DNA of 64,000 bases, from the NCBI GenBank assembly GCA_964351995.1, contig CAYGQE010000001.1, positions 124,001 through 188,000 on the forward strand, in the 5' to 3' direction. Source of the DNA: SZUA-35 sp964351995. GTDB lineage: Bacteria > Actinomycetota > Acidimicrobiia > Acidimicrobiales > SZUA-35. Made by a program: the position numbers and the translations under genes. This document shows, piece after piece, positions 15,855 through 24,008 of the stretch. A model generated the notes under the pieces. It ran no database searches. It saw only the letters and a program-made list of their open reading frames with translations, and had not been told where the DNA came from. Every line of letters begins with the position of its first letter. The first letter of the stretch is position 1.

Positions 15855-17258
15855 ATGTCGAAACTGATGCGAACGGGCATCTTGGGAGGGCTCGCCACGC
15901 TTGTGATGGCGACCCCTGCTTCAGCCGCTGAACAGGTGGACGTCACCAATCCTCAAGTCTTTGCGGACAACGCCTTCATCGTCATCTGCGCCGTCTTGGT
16001 GATCTTCATGCAGGCCGGCTTCGCCATGGTCGAAATGGGCCTGACCCGTGCGAAGAATGCCGCTCACATGATGTTGAAGAACCTCCTCGACTTCGTGGTC
16101 GGTGCGTTGGGCTTCACCTTCATCGGCTACCACATCGCTTTCAACGGTGCGGACTGGGTTGGTTTCCAGTGGCTGTGGGGCGGTCCCCTCGACGCAGCAC
16201 CCGGAGCGGCGAATCTGACCATGCCGGTCCACTTCTTGTTCAACATGGGCTTCGCCGCTGCGGCAGCAACCATCGTGTCTGGTGCGGTTGCTGAACGAGT
16301 GAAGTTCAAGGCCTACTTCGTCTACGCCATCGTGATCTCGACCCTGGTGTACCCCATCATCGTGAGCTGGGTCTGGGGCGGCGGTTGGCTGTCCAAGATG
16401 GACACACCGTTCATCGACTTCGCTGGCTCTGGCGTGGTGCACATGACCGGTGGCGCTGCTGCGCTCGTCGGTGCGGCGATCCTCGGCCCACGTATCGGTC
16501 GCTTCGACGCCGACGGCAACTCTCAGCCGATCCCCGGCCACAACCTGCCCATGGCGATCCTCGGTGTGTTCATCCTTCTCATCGGTTGGTTCGGTTTCAA
16601 CTCCGGTTCGCTGCTCTCGGCTGATCTCCAGATCGGCATGATCGCCCTCACGACGGCGCTCGGGGCTGCTGGTGGCGGTATGGGTTCGACCATTGCTTCG
16701 TGGCTCACCGTCAAGACCCCCGACGTCACCTTGATCGGTAACGGTGTGCTCGGTGGCCTGGTGGCCGTCACCGCCGGCGCTGCCAACATTGGTGTCTTCG
16801 GCGCCATCATCATCGGCGCTGTTGCCGGCATCATCGCCACCAACGGCGTGCTTCTTCTCGACCGCATCGGTATCGACGATCCGGTGGGTGCGGTGCCCGT
16901 TCACCTCATGTCGGGTGCCTGGGGCCTCTTTGCCCTCGGTCTGCTCGCCGATCCCGACGTCGTTCCTGGCGGCAACGGTCCCGCTGGCCTGCTCTATGGC
17001 GGCTCGGCATCGCTGCTGGTGAGTCAGATGATCGGCATCGTGGCCATCTTTGTCTTCGCCGCCTCGACGGTCGGCATTCTCTTCCTCGTCATGCAGAGCC
17101 TCGGTTGGCTCCGTGTGACCGCCGATGAGGAAATGGCTGGGCTCGACCTCGCCGAGCACGCCACGCCTGCCTACAACGAAGACTTCGTGGAATACGAGGG
17201 AGCGGGCGTCGATGATTCCTCCGCCTTCGATGACTTCTTCGACGATCTGAACGTCTGA
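15855..17258 (+). CDS. amt: ammonium transporter
   Basis: A 467-residue Amt/MEP/Rh channel for ammonium uptake across the cytoplasmic membrane. A cleavable signal peptide ends near TPASA, as in many actinobacterial Amt proteins, followed by about eleven hydrophobic segments. Family marks include FMQAGFAMVEMGLTRAKNAAH, DFAGSGVVHMTGG (with the pore His) and GGGMG, and a later GAVPVHLMSGAWG with the second pore His. The C-terminal tail is unusually acidic and ends in FDDFFDDLNV. ATG 15855 is preceded by GGGAAAGGA. No GlnK/PII gene follows it; instead a hairpin and a SHOCT-domain gene come next. Confidence 0.95.
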   Translation: MSKLMRTGILGGLATLVMATPASAAEQVDVTNPQVFADNAFIVICAVLVIFMQAGFAMVEMGLTRAKNAAHMMLKNLLDFVVGALGFTFIGYHIAFNGADWVGFQWLWGGPLDAAPGAANLTMPVHFLFNMGFAAAAATIVSGAVAERVKFKAYFVYAIVISTLVYPIIVSWVWGGGWLSKMDTPFIDFAGSGVVHMTGGAAALVGAAILGPRIGRFDADGNSQPIPGHNLPMAILGVFILLIGWFGFNSGSLLSADLQIGMIALTTALGAAGGGMGSTIASWLTVKTPDVTLIGNGVLGGLVAVTAGAANIGVFGAIIIGAVAGIIATNGVLLLDRIGIDDPVGAVPVHLMSGAWGLFALGLLADPDVVPGGNGPAGLLYGGSASLLVSQMIGIVAIFVFAASTVGILFLVMQSLGWLRVTADEEMAGLDLAEHATPAYNEDFVEYEGAGVDDSSAFDDFFDDLNV

Positions 17259-17264
17259 TTGGTT

Positions 17265-17288
17265 TGGCGGGGTATTCGGACCCCGCCA
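17265..17288 (+). terminator. hairpin after amt
   Basis: TGGCGGGGT and ACCCCGCCA form a perfect 9-base stem around a six-base loop, seven bases after the amt stop. No U-run follows, so it may be a partial terminator or an mRNA 3'-end stabiliser that sets lower expression of the SHOCT gene downstream. Confidence 0.6.
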
Positions 17289-17353
17289 CTCCTGCATTGC
17301 CTCACTCCCTCCCTGAACGACAAACCCAGCGCATCGCTGAAAGGAAATCCAGC

Positions 17354-17746
17354 ATGGATGCCGCCGAGAAACGCCAACGTGATCTCGATCTTCTCCGGAA
17401 GTCTCGCCAAGCGCTCGATGATGGCGAACTGGTGGACCGTCATGCCCCGGTACCCGAACAGGTCGAGCGCCGGAAGGCTCCGAGAGAAGGCGATCCTGAT
17501 GTCGTGATGTACCGCGGCAAGCCGATCCGCCGCCCAGGGAGCGGGGGCGGCAAGTCTGGTGGTGGCGCCCGCGCCGGCCAGTTCCGTGGGGCCTCTGTTG
17601 GCGGCGGATCCAAGGCCAAGTCATCCGGCGGTGGCGGAGGCGACGTCCGTGCAATCCTCGAACGGTTGAACGGCCTCTACAAAGACGGACTGATCACCAA
17701 GTCAGAGTACGACCGTAAGCGAAACCAGATCATCGATCGTCTGTAA
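17354..17746 (+). CDS. small SHOCT-domain protein
   Basis: A 130-residue soluble protein. Residues 1-55 are charged, the middle is a Gly/Ser/Lys-rich disordered linker, and the last ~35 residues (ILERLNGLYKDGLITKSEYD then a basic run) match the SHOCT motif, a short helical oligomerisation domain found at protein C-termini. AAAGGAAA precedes the ATG by about ten bases. The gene follows amt after a hairpin and its last 17 bases overlap the convergent aquaporin gene. Role unknown; it may scaffold or regulate a membrane partner. Confidence 0.75.
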   Translation: MDAAEKRQRDLDLLRKSRQALDDGELVDRHAPVPEQVERRKAPREGDPDVVMYRGKPIRRPGSGGGKSGGGARAGQFRGASVGGGSKAKSSGGGGGDVRAILERLNGLYKDGLITKSEYDRKRNQIIDRL

Positions 17747-18428
17747 CAGGCCAGAGGAATTTGATCAAGGCGATTGCGACCGCAGTGCCCACCAATTGGG
17801 CGGCGATGAAGCCCGGTGCTGACGCTGGCTCGATGCCGGCGAAGGTGTTCGACAGTGTCCTCGCCACGGTGACGGCCGGGTTGGCGAAACTCGTCGATGA
17901 GGTGAAGTAGTAGGCGCCACCGATGTACCCGGCAACGGCCAAGGCCACCGCCGTCGGGCTCTGTTGCCCGGACTCCCTCGAGCGAACAACGCCGTGGATC
18001 ACCAACAGCAAACCGAGTGTGGCGATCACTTCACTGATCAGCAGTGCGAGCGACGAACGATTGCGGGTGGACACGTTCACCGCATCGAGTTCGAAGATGA
18101 CGTTCGCCGCCATCGCACCGATCACAGCCCCGACAAATTGGGCGGCGACGTAGCCAACCGCCGTTGCCCGGTCAACCGCACCGAGCGCCAGCTGGGTGAG
18201 TGTGACGACTGGATTGAAGTGGGCCCCCGATACACCGCCGAACGCAAGGATCAGCGCGAGGAGCGACCCCGCAGTGGCGAACGCGTTCTGGAACAGGACC
18301 AGACCGGTGTCGGTCGACAAGCGCTCGGCCATGATGCCGGACCCGATGACCGCAAGCAGAAGGAACGCTGTACCTGTGCCTTCAGCCACCAGACCGCGTC
18401 GGCGGGCAGCAGTCTCGTCGGCGGGCAC
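17730..18428 (-). CDS. MIP family aquaporin/glycerol-type channel
   Basis: A 232-residue membrane channel of the major intrinsic protein family with six hydrophobic segments and two half-helix motifs. The first is GAHFNPVVTL (NPV rather than NPA) and the second is SFANPAVTVART (canonical NPA). An NPV first motif is known in some bacterial MIPs linked to metalloid or small neutral solute transport. Start is GTG 18428. No ars genes are nearby, so arsenite export is not supported here. Solute unknown. Confidence 0.88.
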   Translation of the reverse strand: MPADETAARRRGLVAEGTGTAFLLLAVIGSGIMAERLSTDTGLVLFQNAFATAGSLLALILAFGGVSGAHFNPVVTLTQLALGAVDRATAVGYVAAQFVGAVIGAMAANVIFELDAVNVSTRNRSSLALLISEVIATLGLLLVIHGVVRSRESGQQSPTAVALAVAGYIGGAYYFTSSTSFANPAVTVARTLSNTFAGIEPASAPGFIAAQLVGTAVAIALIKFLWPVTDDR

Positions 18429-18462
18429 CGCAAGAGTGTGCCCGACTCAGGCAGATGGAGCC

Positions 18463-19887
18463 TCAGCGAGACTGAACGTGCCCGGCGAACTCGTCTGGGT
18501 TCCAGTTCCTGATGAACTCGCCGAACGCTTCGGGCGGCAGTGGTTTGGTGAACACGTAGCCCTGGGCGAAACGGCAGCCCATGGCACGAATCAAGTCGAG
18601 TTGCTCTCGTTGCTCGACGCCTTGTGCCGTGGCTTCGAGGCCAAGGGTCTGGGAGATGGCAACGAGGTGGCGCACGACGTTGGCCGCCGGTTCATTGGCG
18701 GTGATCTGCGACATCAGTGAACGATCGAGCTTGACCGAGTCGAAGGGTAGGTGTTGGGCCTCGGCGAACGAGGCGAAGCCGACGCCGAGGTCGCCGATTG
18801 CGGCCCGAGCGCCGCGCGAGGTAAGGGCTCTCAACGTGCTGATGACGGCTTGGGAGTCCGGCGAGGAACTCGGGCTCAACTCGATCCCGACCTTGACTCG
18901 GTCGTTGAGACGTATGCCGTCGAGGATCGTTCGAACGAGGTGACGGTCCAGGACATCTGTGGTCGTCATGTTGAGCCACAAGGTCATGTCATCGAGGAGT
19001 CCCTCGTCGACCCAGTCCGAGACATGGAAGAGCGCCTTCTGCAAGATCTGCTCGCCCACTCGATTGAGTACGCCGAGCGATGTAGCGGTCTGGATCAAGT
19101 CGGTGGTGGCCACCGGACCCTTGTCCGGCCGCTCCCACCGAGCGAAGGCTTCGATGGCCACGATCTTTCCGGTCGTGAGGTCAACCGATGGCTGCAAGGC
19201 GACGGAGAGCCCGTGGTCCAGAATGGCGACTCGGAGTGCAACGTCGAGTTCTTCTTGACGGGTGACCCGTACTCGCTGGTATGGGTGGAACAAGACGTGG
19301 TGATGGGTCGAGTCGGTCTCCTCGAGCGCAATCTCCGCTGCTTGGAACAGCCGGCTGGCGTCGGGGTTCTCGTAGTCGAGCAACGCTCCGCCAACTCGGG
19401 GTTCGAGTACGTGGGGAAGTCCATCGACGGTCACATCTCTCGACAGAACGTCGAGCACTTGGGCCAGCAACTGCTCGCCGTCGTCGCGACGAAGGAGCGT
19501 GGGAACGAAGAGCAAGATCTGTCGATCGCTGAGGGCCATCGCCATCATGTCAGGATGGAGGGCGAGCAGTCGCGCTTCGATGGCGCTGTTCAGCTCCCAG
19601 CGCCCGAGACCGTGGTTGCTCGGCCCGGTAGGGATCGGGCGATGATCGGCTCGCATCAACAGCGCTGTATGTTCCGCTGATGTTGCGTGCTTGAGCGCAC
19701 GCTCGACTTCAGCAGTGAACTGGGGCAGCGACCGGGGGACGACGCGGGTCGGTTCGCTCGGTACAGCCTCTTCGTTGGCCGAGACCTCCAACGGGAGCCC
19801 GGCGCGCAAACGTCGGAGCCCGCCGCGCCGAATGCTGTCGGTGCCGGTCTCGCCGCTTGTTTGATCGGTTGTGGGTGTGTCGGTCAT
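18463..19887 (-). CDS. degenerate EAL-domain protein, probably catalytically inactive
   Basis: A 474-residue cytosolic protein: a poorly conserved N-terminal half (GGDEF-like fold possible, no GGDEF motif) and a C-terminal EAL domain. The EAL signature reads EAFARW instead of EALVRW. The usual DDFGTG is GDLGVG, losing one metal ligand, and the usual AEGVE is AQGVE, losing another acid. The Lys of VKLDRS and the final GYVFTKPL are kept. By motif it should not hydrolyse c-di-GMP and may instead bind it or act as a protein partner. It is divergent from the conservon operon, 191 bases away, so a functional tie to that GTPase system is possible but not shown. Confidence 0.85.
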   Translation of the reverse strand: MTDTPTTDQTSGETGTDSIRRGGLRRLRAGLPLEVSANEEAVPSEPTRVVPRSLPQFTAEVERALKHATSAEHTALLMRADHRPIPTGPSNHGLGRWELNSAIEARLLALHPDMMAMALSDRQILLFVPTLLRRDDGEQLLAQVLDVLSRDVTVDGLPHVLEPRVGGALLDYENPDASRLFQAAEIALEETDSTHHHVLFHPYQRVRVTRQEELDVALRVAILDHGLSVALQPSVDLTTGKIVAIEAFARWERPDKGPVATTDLIQTATSLGVLNRVGEQILQKALFHVSDWVDEGLLDDMTLWLNMTTTDVLDRHLVRTILDGIRLNDRVKVGIELSPSSSPDSQAVISTLRALTSRGARAAIGDLGVGFASFAEAQHLPFDSVKLDRSLMSQITANEPAANVVRHLVAISQTLGLEATAQGVEQREQLDLIRAMGCRFAQGYVFTKPLPPEAFGEFIRNWNPDEFAGHVQSR

Positions 19888-20078
19888 GTGGTGTCCATCC
19901 CTCGCATGTTCTCATCGGCCTCGAAATCGACCCCTTGAATAGGTCGCCTTGCCCGAAGCTGAACGTCCCCGGTCACCACGGGGAACGGGTCGAGATCTTT
20001 TGAAGTTCTCCCGCTCAGGACTCAACAACACCTCGGCCAGGTCGATGGACCCTCAATGCCCACCATCAAGGAGCTGGC

Positions 20079-22478
20079 GTGAAGATCCGCGGCAAGCTGT
20101 TGACCCTCATCCTCATTCCCCTTCTGGCCGTCAGTGCGGCTGCCGTTTGGGGTTTCCGGGATCAGTCCGTGAAGACCGAGCAAGCTGAGGAGGCCGTTGA
20201 ACTCGCGTCGACATCTGCCTCAGTACATCGAGTCATCCTCGCCTACGGCAACGAGCGCTTGGCGCTCTACTCCGATCTCACGCAAGGTGAGATCGATGAG
20301 TTGCGACTGGCGACCGACGAAGCCCTCGCTGATGCGGGCCTCCCGACTGACGTCGTGGAGATCGCACGTGCGCAGCTGAGTCGTGCTGCTGGCGCTGATC
20401 GTTACACCGACGCGATCGATGAACTCTTCGCCACGACGGGTCCTGCGGTCGACGTCTACCAGTCCGGCCAGTTGTTGACCAGCATTGCCGCTCAATCGAG
20501 CTACAACGTTCTCGAAAAGCGAGAGAATGCCTGGTTCGACTACATCGAGACCGCCCAACTCGTGGACGAAGGAGCCGAGAACATGTCCCTCGTCCCCGTT
20601 GCCGTCTCGCTGAGTGAAGCCTCTGCGCTCGCCAACGAAGCCAACGGGTTCATCGACCAGCAGGCCGAACCGCAACTCAAGATCGCCTCGGACAGCACAG
20701 CGGAACAGACGATGGCAAGCCTTGCCTTCCTGGCGACCAACGAGATGGCATCTGGAACGACTGGTGTTGCCAGCGCTGACATCATCGACGGGCTCACCGA
20801 CGCTCGTGTCGAGTGGAACCGTGCGCTGGTCTCTGCCGATGCCTTCTTGGTCGACTCGACCCAGCAGACTCTCGATGACGCAAACGGCGTTCGCTCGCTG
20901 TTCTCGCTTCTCGGCATCGTTGGCTTGGTCGTCCTCGCTGGGCTGGTGTTCGTCATCTATCGCTCGATCACCAACCCGCTCGAGAACCTCGTGACCCGAG
21001 CCCGACAGGTGGCTCAAGATGATCTGCCAGAGTTGGTTCGCACGCTTCGAAGCGAACAGAACTTCGACGACCTGCCCGAGCCGATCGCCATCCCCGTCAC
21101 CAACAACGACGAGATCGGGGAGCTCGTCATGGCGTTCAACGAGGTGCAGTTCACAGCCCACGAGCTCGCTACCGAACAGGCTCTTGGTCGACGCAACGTC
21201 GCTGAGATGTTCGTCAACCTCGGTCGACGAAACCAACAGCTCCTCCAGCGAATCCTCGGTCTTCTCACCGATCTCGAACGAGACGAAGAAGATCCCGACA
21301 CCTTGCGTGACTTGTTCGTCTTGGACAACGTCGTCACTCGCATGCGTCGCAACGCTGAATCACTTCTGGTGTTGGCCGGTGGCCAGACGCCTCGTCAGTG
21401 GTCCAACCCGGTGTCGCTCGAAGACACCGTTCGTTCCGCCCTTTCTGAGGTCGAGGGTTACGAGCGCATCGACATCGCCGCACTTGCCGAGGTTCGTATT
21501 CCTGGCAGCGTGGTGGCCGACGTTGCTCACCTCCTTGCCGAGCTCATCGAGAACGCCGTGTCCTTCTCTGATCCATCGACTCAGGTCTTGGTCGGCGGTC
21601 ACTTCGAAAGCGATGGCTATCTGGTCACGATCTTCGATCAGGGCATCGGCATGTCCGAGGACGAGCTCGAGGACAACAACCGACGCATCGTCGATCCTCC
21701 TCCGCTCGATCAGGCGCCGACGAAGTTCCTCGGACTGTTCGTGGTGGGTCGTCTCGCTGATCGCCACGACATTCGTGTTCGTCTCGCCAAGGCCCCTGGC
21801 CGTGGTGTGATGGCTCGGGTGCTCATCCCGAACGCAACCCTCATCATCGATGAAGAGGTCGACACCACTCCGCTTGCGGGGATCGAAGACGTCGACAGTG
21901 CTGTGATGACTGCAGCGGAGGCCGGAATGGTCAGCGCTGGGTCGACAACGCCAGCGATTGCCGAGGCGATGCCCGAGTTCCATGGCACCGACTTCCATGA
22001 GGCAGGTCTCGACGACGAAGCGTTCGATGCCATCGAAGCGGCGCCCCTCAGCGCGGATGTCCAGGGCCTCGACAGCACCATGGCTGACGTCGGGACCGAC
22101 GAAGTTCCCATGCCCGCCGATCCTGTCGACCTCGGTGGACTGCCGATGCGAGGAGCGGCTCCGGCCGACGTTGCTCCTGAGGTCGACGAGCTTCCCGTTC
22201 GCTCGCCGAGCGTGCCGGACGAAGAACCAGCCATGTCAGAGCTGCCCACTCGCAGCGGCGATGACTTCGATGGCCTCCCGACCCGAGTCCGAGGCGATGC
22301 CTTGGGCGACGAATCAGCCGTTGCCGCAGAACCCGTTGTGCAGCCAGCGCAACGTGAAGTGGTCGGTGAAGAAGCCGCCGGCGACTTCTCTTCGATGATG
22401 TCGGCATTCAGTACCGGGGTCAATCGTGGCCTCGAAGACACCGCATTTGATTCTCTCGACGAAGGAAACGACCAATGA
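20079..22478 (+). CDS. cvnA: conservon sensor-ATPase protein CvnA
   Basis: A 799-residue membrane protein of the CvnA type. It has a short N-terminal anchor at residues 7-26, a ~240-residue extracytoplasmic sensor region, a second anchor at about 275-297, a HAMP-like linker, and a GHKL ATPase domain with an N box near residue 487 (AELIENAVSF) and DQGIGM. The helical region before the ATPase reads LDNVVTRMRRNAESL, where relatives have LDH at the first position, so the presumed phospho-accepting His is absent. The C-terminal 200 residues are disordered and contain repeated LPxR phrases, also seen in relatives. GTG 20079 follows AAGGAG at optimal distance. In Streptomyces, CvnA recruits the other conservon proteins at the membrane. 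Confidence 0.9.
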   Translation: MKIRGKLLTLILIPLLAVSAAAVWGFRDQSVKTEQAEEAVELASTSASVHRVILAYGNERLALYSDLTQGEIDELRLATDEALADAGLPTDVVEIARAQLSRAAGADRYTDAIDELFATTGPAVDVYQSGQLLTSIAAQSSYNVLEKRENAWFDYIETAQLVDEGAENMSLVPVAVSLSEASALANEANGFIDQQAEPQLKIASDSTAEQTMASLAFLATNEMASGTTGVASADIIDGLTDARVEWNRALVSADAFLVDSTQQTLDDANGVRSLFSLLGIVGLVVLAGLVFVIYRSITNPLENLVTRARQVAQDDLPELVRTLRSEQNFDDLPEPIAIPVTNNDEIGELVMAFNEVQFTAHELATEQALGRRNVAEMFVNLGRRNQQLLQRILGLLTDLERDEEDPDTLRDLFVLDNVVTRMRRNAESLLVLAGGQTPRQWSNPVSLEDTVRSALSEVEGYERIDIAALAEVRIPGSVVADVAHLLAELIENAVSFSDPSTQVLVGGHFESDGYLVTIFDQGIGMSEDELEDNNRRIVDPPPLDQAPTKFLGLFVVGRLADRHDIRVRLAKAPGRGVMARVLIPNATLIIDEEVDTTPLAGIEDVDSAVMTAAEAGMVSAGSTTPAIAEAMPEFHGTDFHEAGLDDEAFDAIEAAPLSADVQGLDSTMADVGTDEVPMPADPVDLGGLPMRGAAPADVAPEVDELPVRSPSVPDEEPAMSELPTRSGDDFDGLPTRVRGDALGDESAVAAEPVVQPAQREVVGEEAAGDFSSMMSAFSTGVNRGLEDTAFDSLDEGNDQ

Positions 22479-22894
22479 CCACTCGTACAGACGCTGAACA
22501 GTTCACGTTCCTCGTCAACAACTTCGTTGCCGAGACCGCCGGCGTGAACGACGCCATCGCCGTCTCTGCTGATGGCATCAAGTTGGCTGCATCTGACGGT
22601 TTGCCTCGGGCCACCGCTGATCAGTTCGGTGCCATCACCTCCGGGTTGGCCTCCCTGACCCTCGGCGCCGCTCGCTGTTTCGCTGAAGACTCGGTTCACC
22701 GTGTCGTGATCGAAATGGAGCGCTCCTACCTGTTGATCGTGAACATCTCGGCTGGCTCGGTTCTCGGCGTTGTTGCGCAGAAGTCGTCTGACATTGGCCT
22801 GGTCGCCTACGAGATGACCATGTTCGCCGAGCGGGCTTCCCGCGTGCTCACGCCGCAACTCGTGGCTGAGCTGAAGAACACGCTGAGCCTCTGA
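22475..22894 (+). CDS. cvnB: conservon roadblock/LC7 protein CvnB
   Basis: A 139-residue roadblock/LC7-fold protein. The family core is visible in VNDAIAVSADGIKLAAS and the later LLIVNISAGSVLGVVA. Proteins of this fold act as modulators or scaffolds for small GTPases; in conservons CvnB associates with CvnA and CvnD at the membrane. ATG overlaps the cvnA stop (ATGA), indicating translational coupling. Confidence 0.92.
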   Translation: MTTRTDAEQFTFLVNNFVAETAGVNDAIAVSADGIKLAASDGLPRATADQFGAITSGLASLTLGAARCFAEDSVHRVVIEMERSYLLIVNISAGSVLGVVAQKSSDIGLVAYEMTMFAERASRVLTPQLVAELKNTLSL

Positions 22895-22904
22895 GTTAAC
22901 GACG

Positions 22905-23267
22905 ATGTCGACCTATGACCCCAACAGGGCGCCTTCGTCGGGCGGTGATCTGATCCGCCCGTACTTGGCCACCGCTGGCCGAACGACCAGCCGTGTCGAA
23001 GGGCTGAAGCTCGAGACACTGGTGCAACAGACTGGCACAACGCCGTCGACTCGATTCGAGTCGACGAAGGTCTATCAGCTCTGCCAATTGCCGATTTCGC
23101 TGGCCGAGCTGTCCGCCCACCTGAGCATGCCGTTGGGCTCGGTGAAGGTGATCGTGGGCGATCTGATCAGCTCCGGCGATCTCAAGGCCCATCGAACCGT
23201 TGATGGTTCGAGTTCTGATGACGTTCAACTGATCACGCGTTTGATCTCTGGTGTGAGGAAGCTCTGA
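22905..23267 (+). CDS. cvnC: conservon DUF742 protein CvnC
   Basis: A 120-residue DUF742 protein. The opening LIRPYLATAGRT and the helix-turn-helix-like LAELSAHLSMPLGSVKVIVGD are typical. The winged-helix look suggests either DNA or protein binding; the established view is a component of the membrane-associated conservon complex. It starts ten bases after cvnB and its stop overlaps the cvnD ATG (TGATG). Confidence 0.92.
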   Translation: MSTYDPNRAPSSGGDLIRPYLATAGRTTSRVEGLKLETLVQQTGTTPSTRFESTKVYQLCQLPISLAELSAHLSMPLGSVKVIVGDLISSGDLKAHRTVDGSSSDDVQLITRLISGVRKL

Positions 23268-23839
23268 TGAGTGGAAATCCCGTAAGTGCAAAATTCGTCG
23301 TGGCCGGCGGGTTCGGCGTCGGAAAGACAACGTTTGTCGGCACGGTCTCAGAGATCGATCCCCTGCGTACCGAAGCGTCGATGACGGCAGCCGCTGCCGA
23401 CATCGATGATGCCTCGAAGGTGTCAACCAAGACCACCACCACGGTGGCGATGGACTTCGGTCGCATCACGATCGACAACGATCTCGTGCTGTACCTCTTC
23501 GGTACTCCAGGCCAAGACCGTTTCGGCTTCATGTGGGACGACCTGATGAACGGCGCCCTCGGTGGTGTTGTGTTGGTCGACTCCCGTCGTCTTGCCGATT
23601 GTTTCTATGCCGTTGACTACCTCGAGAAGCGCAATGTGCCATTCGTCGTGGCGGTGAACACGTTCAACGGTGAGATGTCTCACCCCCTCGAGGCCGTTCG
23701 AACCGCACTCCAGGTGCCCGACGGTGTGAAGGTCATCAGCTGTGACGCCCGCGATCGCCACTCGGTCAAGGAAGTCCTGCTGACACTCTTCGAGAGCATC
23801 CTCGCCCGCCTCACCTCCGACGCCGAAGTCCGCGGGTAG
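23267..23839 (+). CDS. cvnD: conservon small GTPase CvnD
   Basis: A 190-residue Ras-like GTPase. G1 is GGFGVGKTT, a Thr-rich switch region (STKTTTTVAMDFG) supplies G2, and G3 is FGTPGQDRF. G4 is NTFNG instead of NKxD; this non-canonical form is common in the CvnD family, so it does not by itself mean loss of activity. Other conservon proteins presumably set its nucleotide state. It ends the operon and is followed by a large nested palindrome. Confidence 0.93.
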   Translation: MSGNPVSAKFVVAGGFGVGKTTFVGTVSEIDPLRTEASMTAAAADIDDASKVSTKTTTTVAMDFGRITIDNDLVLYLFGTPGQDRFGFMWDDLMNGALGGVVLVDSRRLADCFYAVDYLEKRNVPFVVAVNTFNGEMSHPLEAVRTALQVPDGVKVISCDARDRHSVKEVLLTLFESILARLTSDAEVRG

Positions 23840-23844
23840 CGGCC

Positions 23845-23997
23845 CAAACCCCGGGTTCCTGACCGTCATCTTTGACGGTCTGAGCCCCCGGTTCACAGAG
23901 CAACAACGGCGCCTCATCCTCGGGGCGCCGTTCTCGCGTCGAGGAACCAACCGGGGGCTCAGACCGCCGGAAAAGAGGGTCCACAACCCGGGGTTTG
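23845..23997. terminator. nested inverted-repeat structure between convergent genes
   Basis: A 153-base non-coding stretch almost entirely made of paired arms. Outer arms: 23845-23857 with 23985-23997 (13 of 13). Middle arms: 23876-23893 with 23949-23966 (18 of 18). Inner hairpin: AACGGCGCC at 23905-23913 with GGCGCCGTT at 23924-23932. A separate hairpin, GACCGTCA-TCTT-TGACGGTC, lies at 23861-23880 and shares bases with the middle arm. It sits between cvnD and the convergent GGDEF-EAL gene and probably terminates both, but it is far more elaborate than a terminator needs to be. Confidence 0.8.
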
Positions 23998-24008
23998 ATT
24001 GGTGGTGA

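Noticed and set aside
15921..17654. 577-codon minus-strand frame opposite amt
   Set aside because: Antisense to the Amt channel, His/Asp/Glu-rich with no recognisable domain.
17730..18428. Arsenic resistance role for the MIP channel
   Set aside because: An NPV motif alone is not enough and no ars genes lie near.
23267..23839. CvnD as an inactive GTPase because of NTFNG at G4
   Set aside because: This G4 form is usual for the conservon family, so no loss can be inferred.
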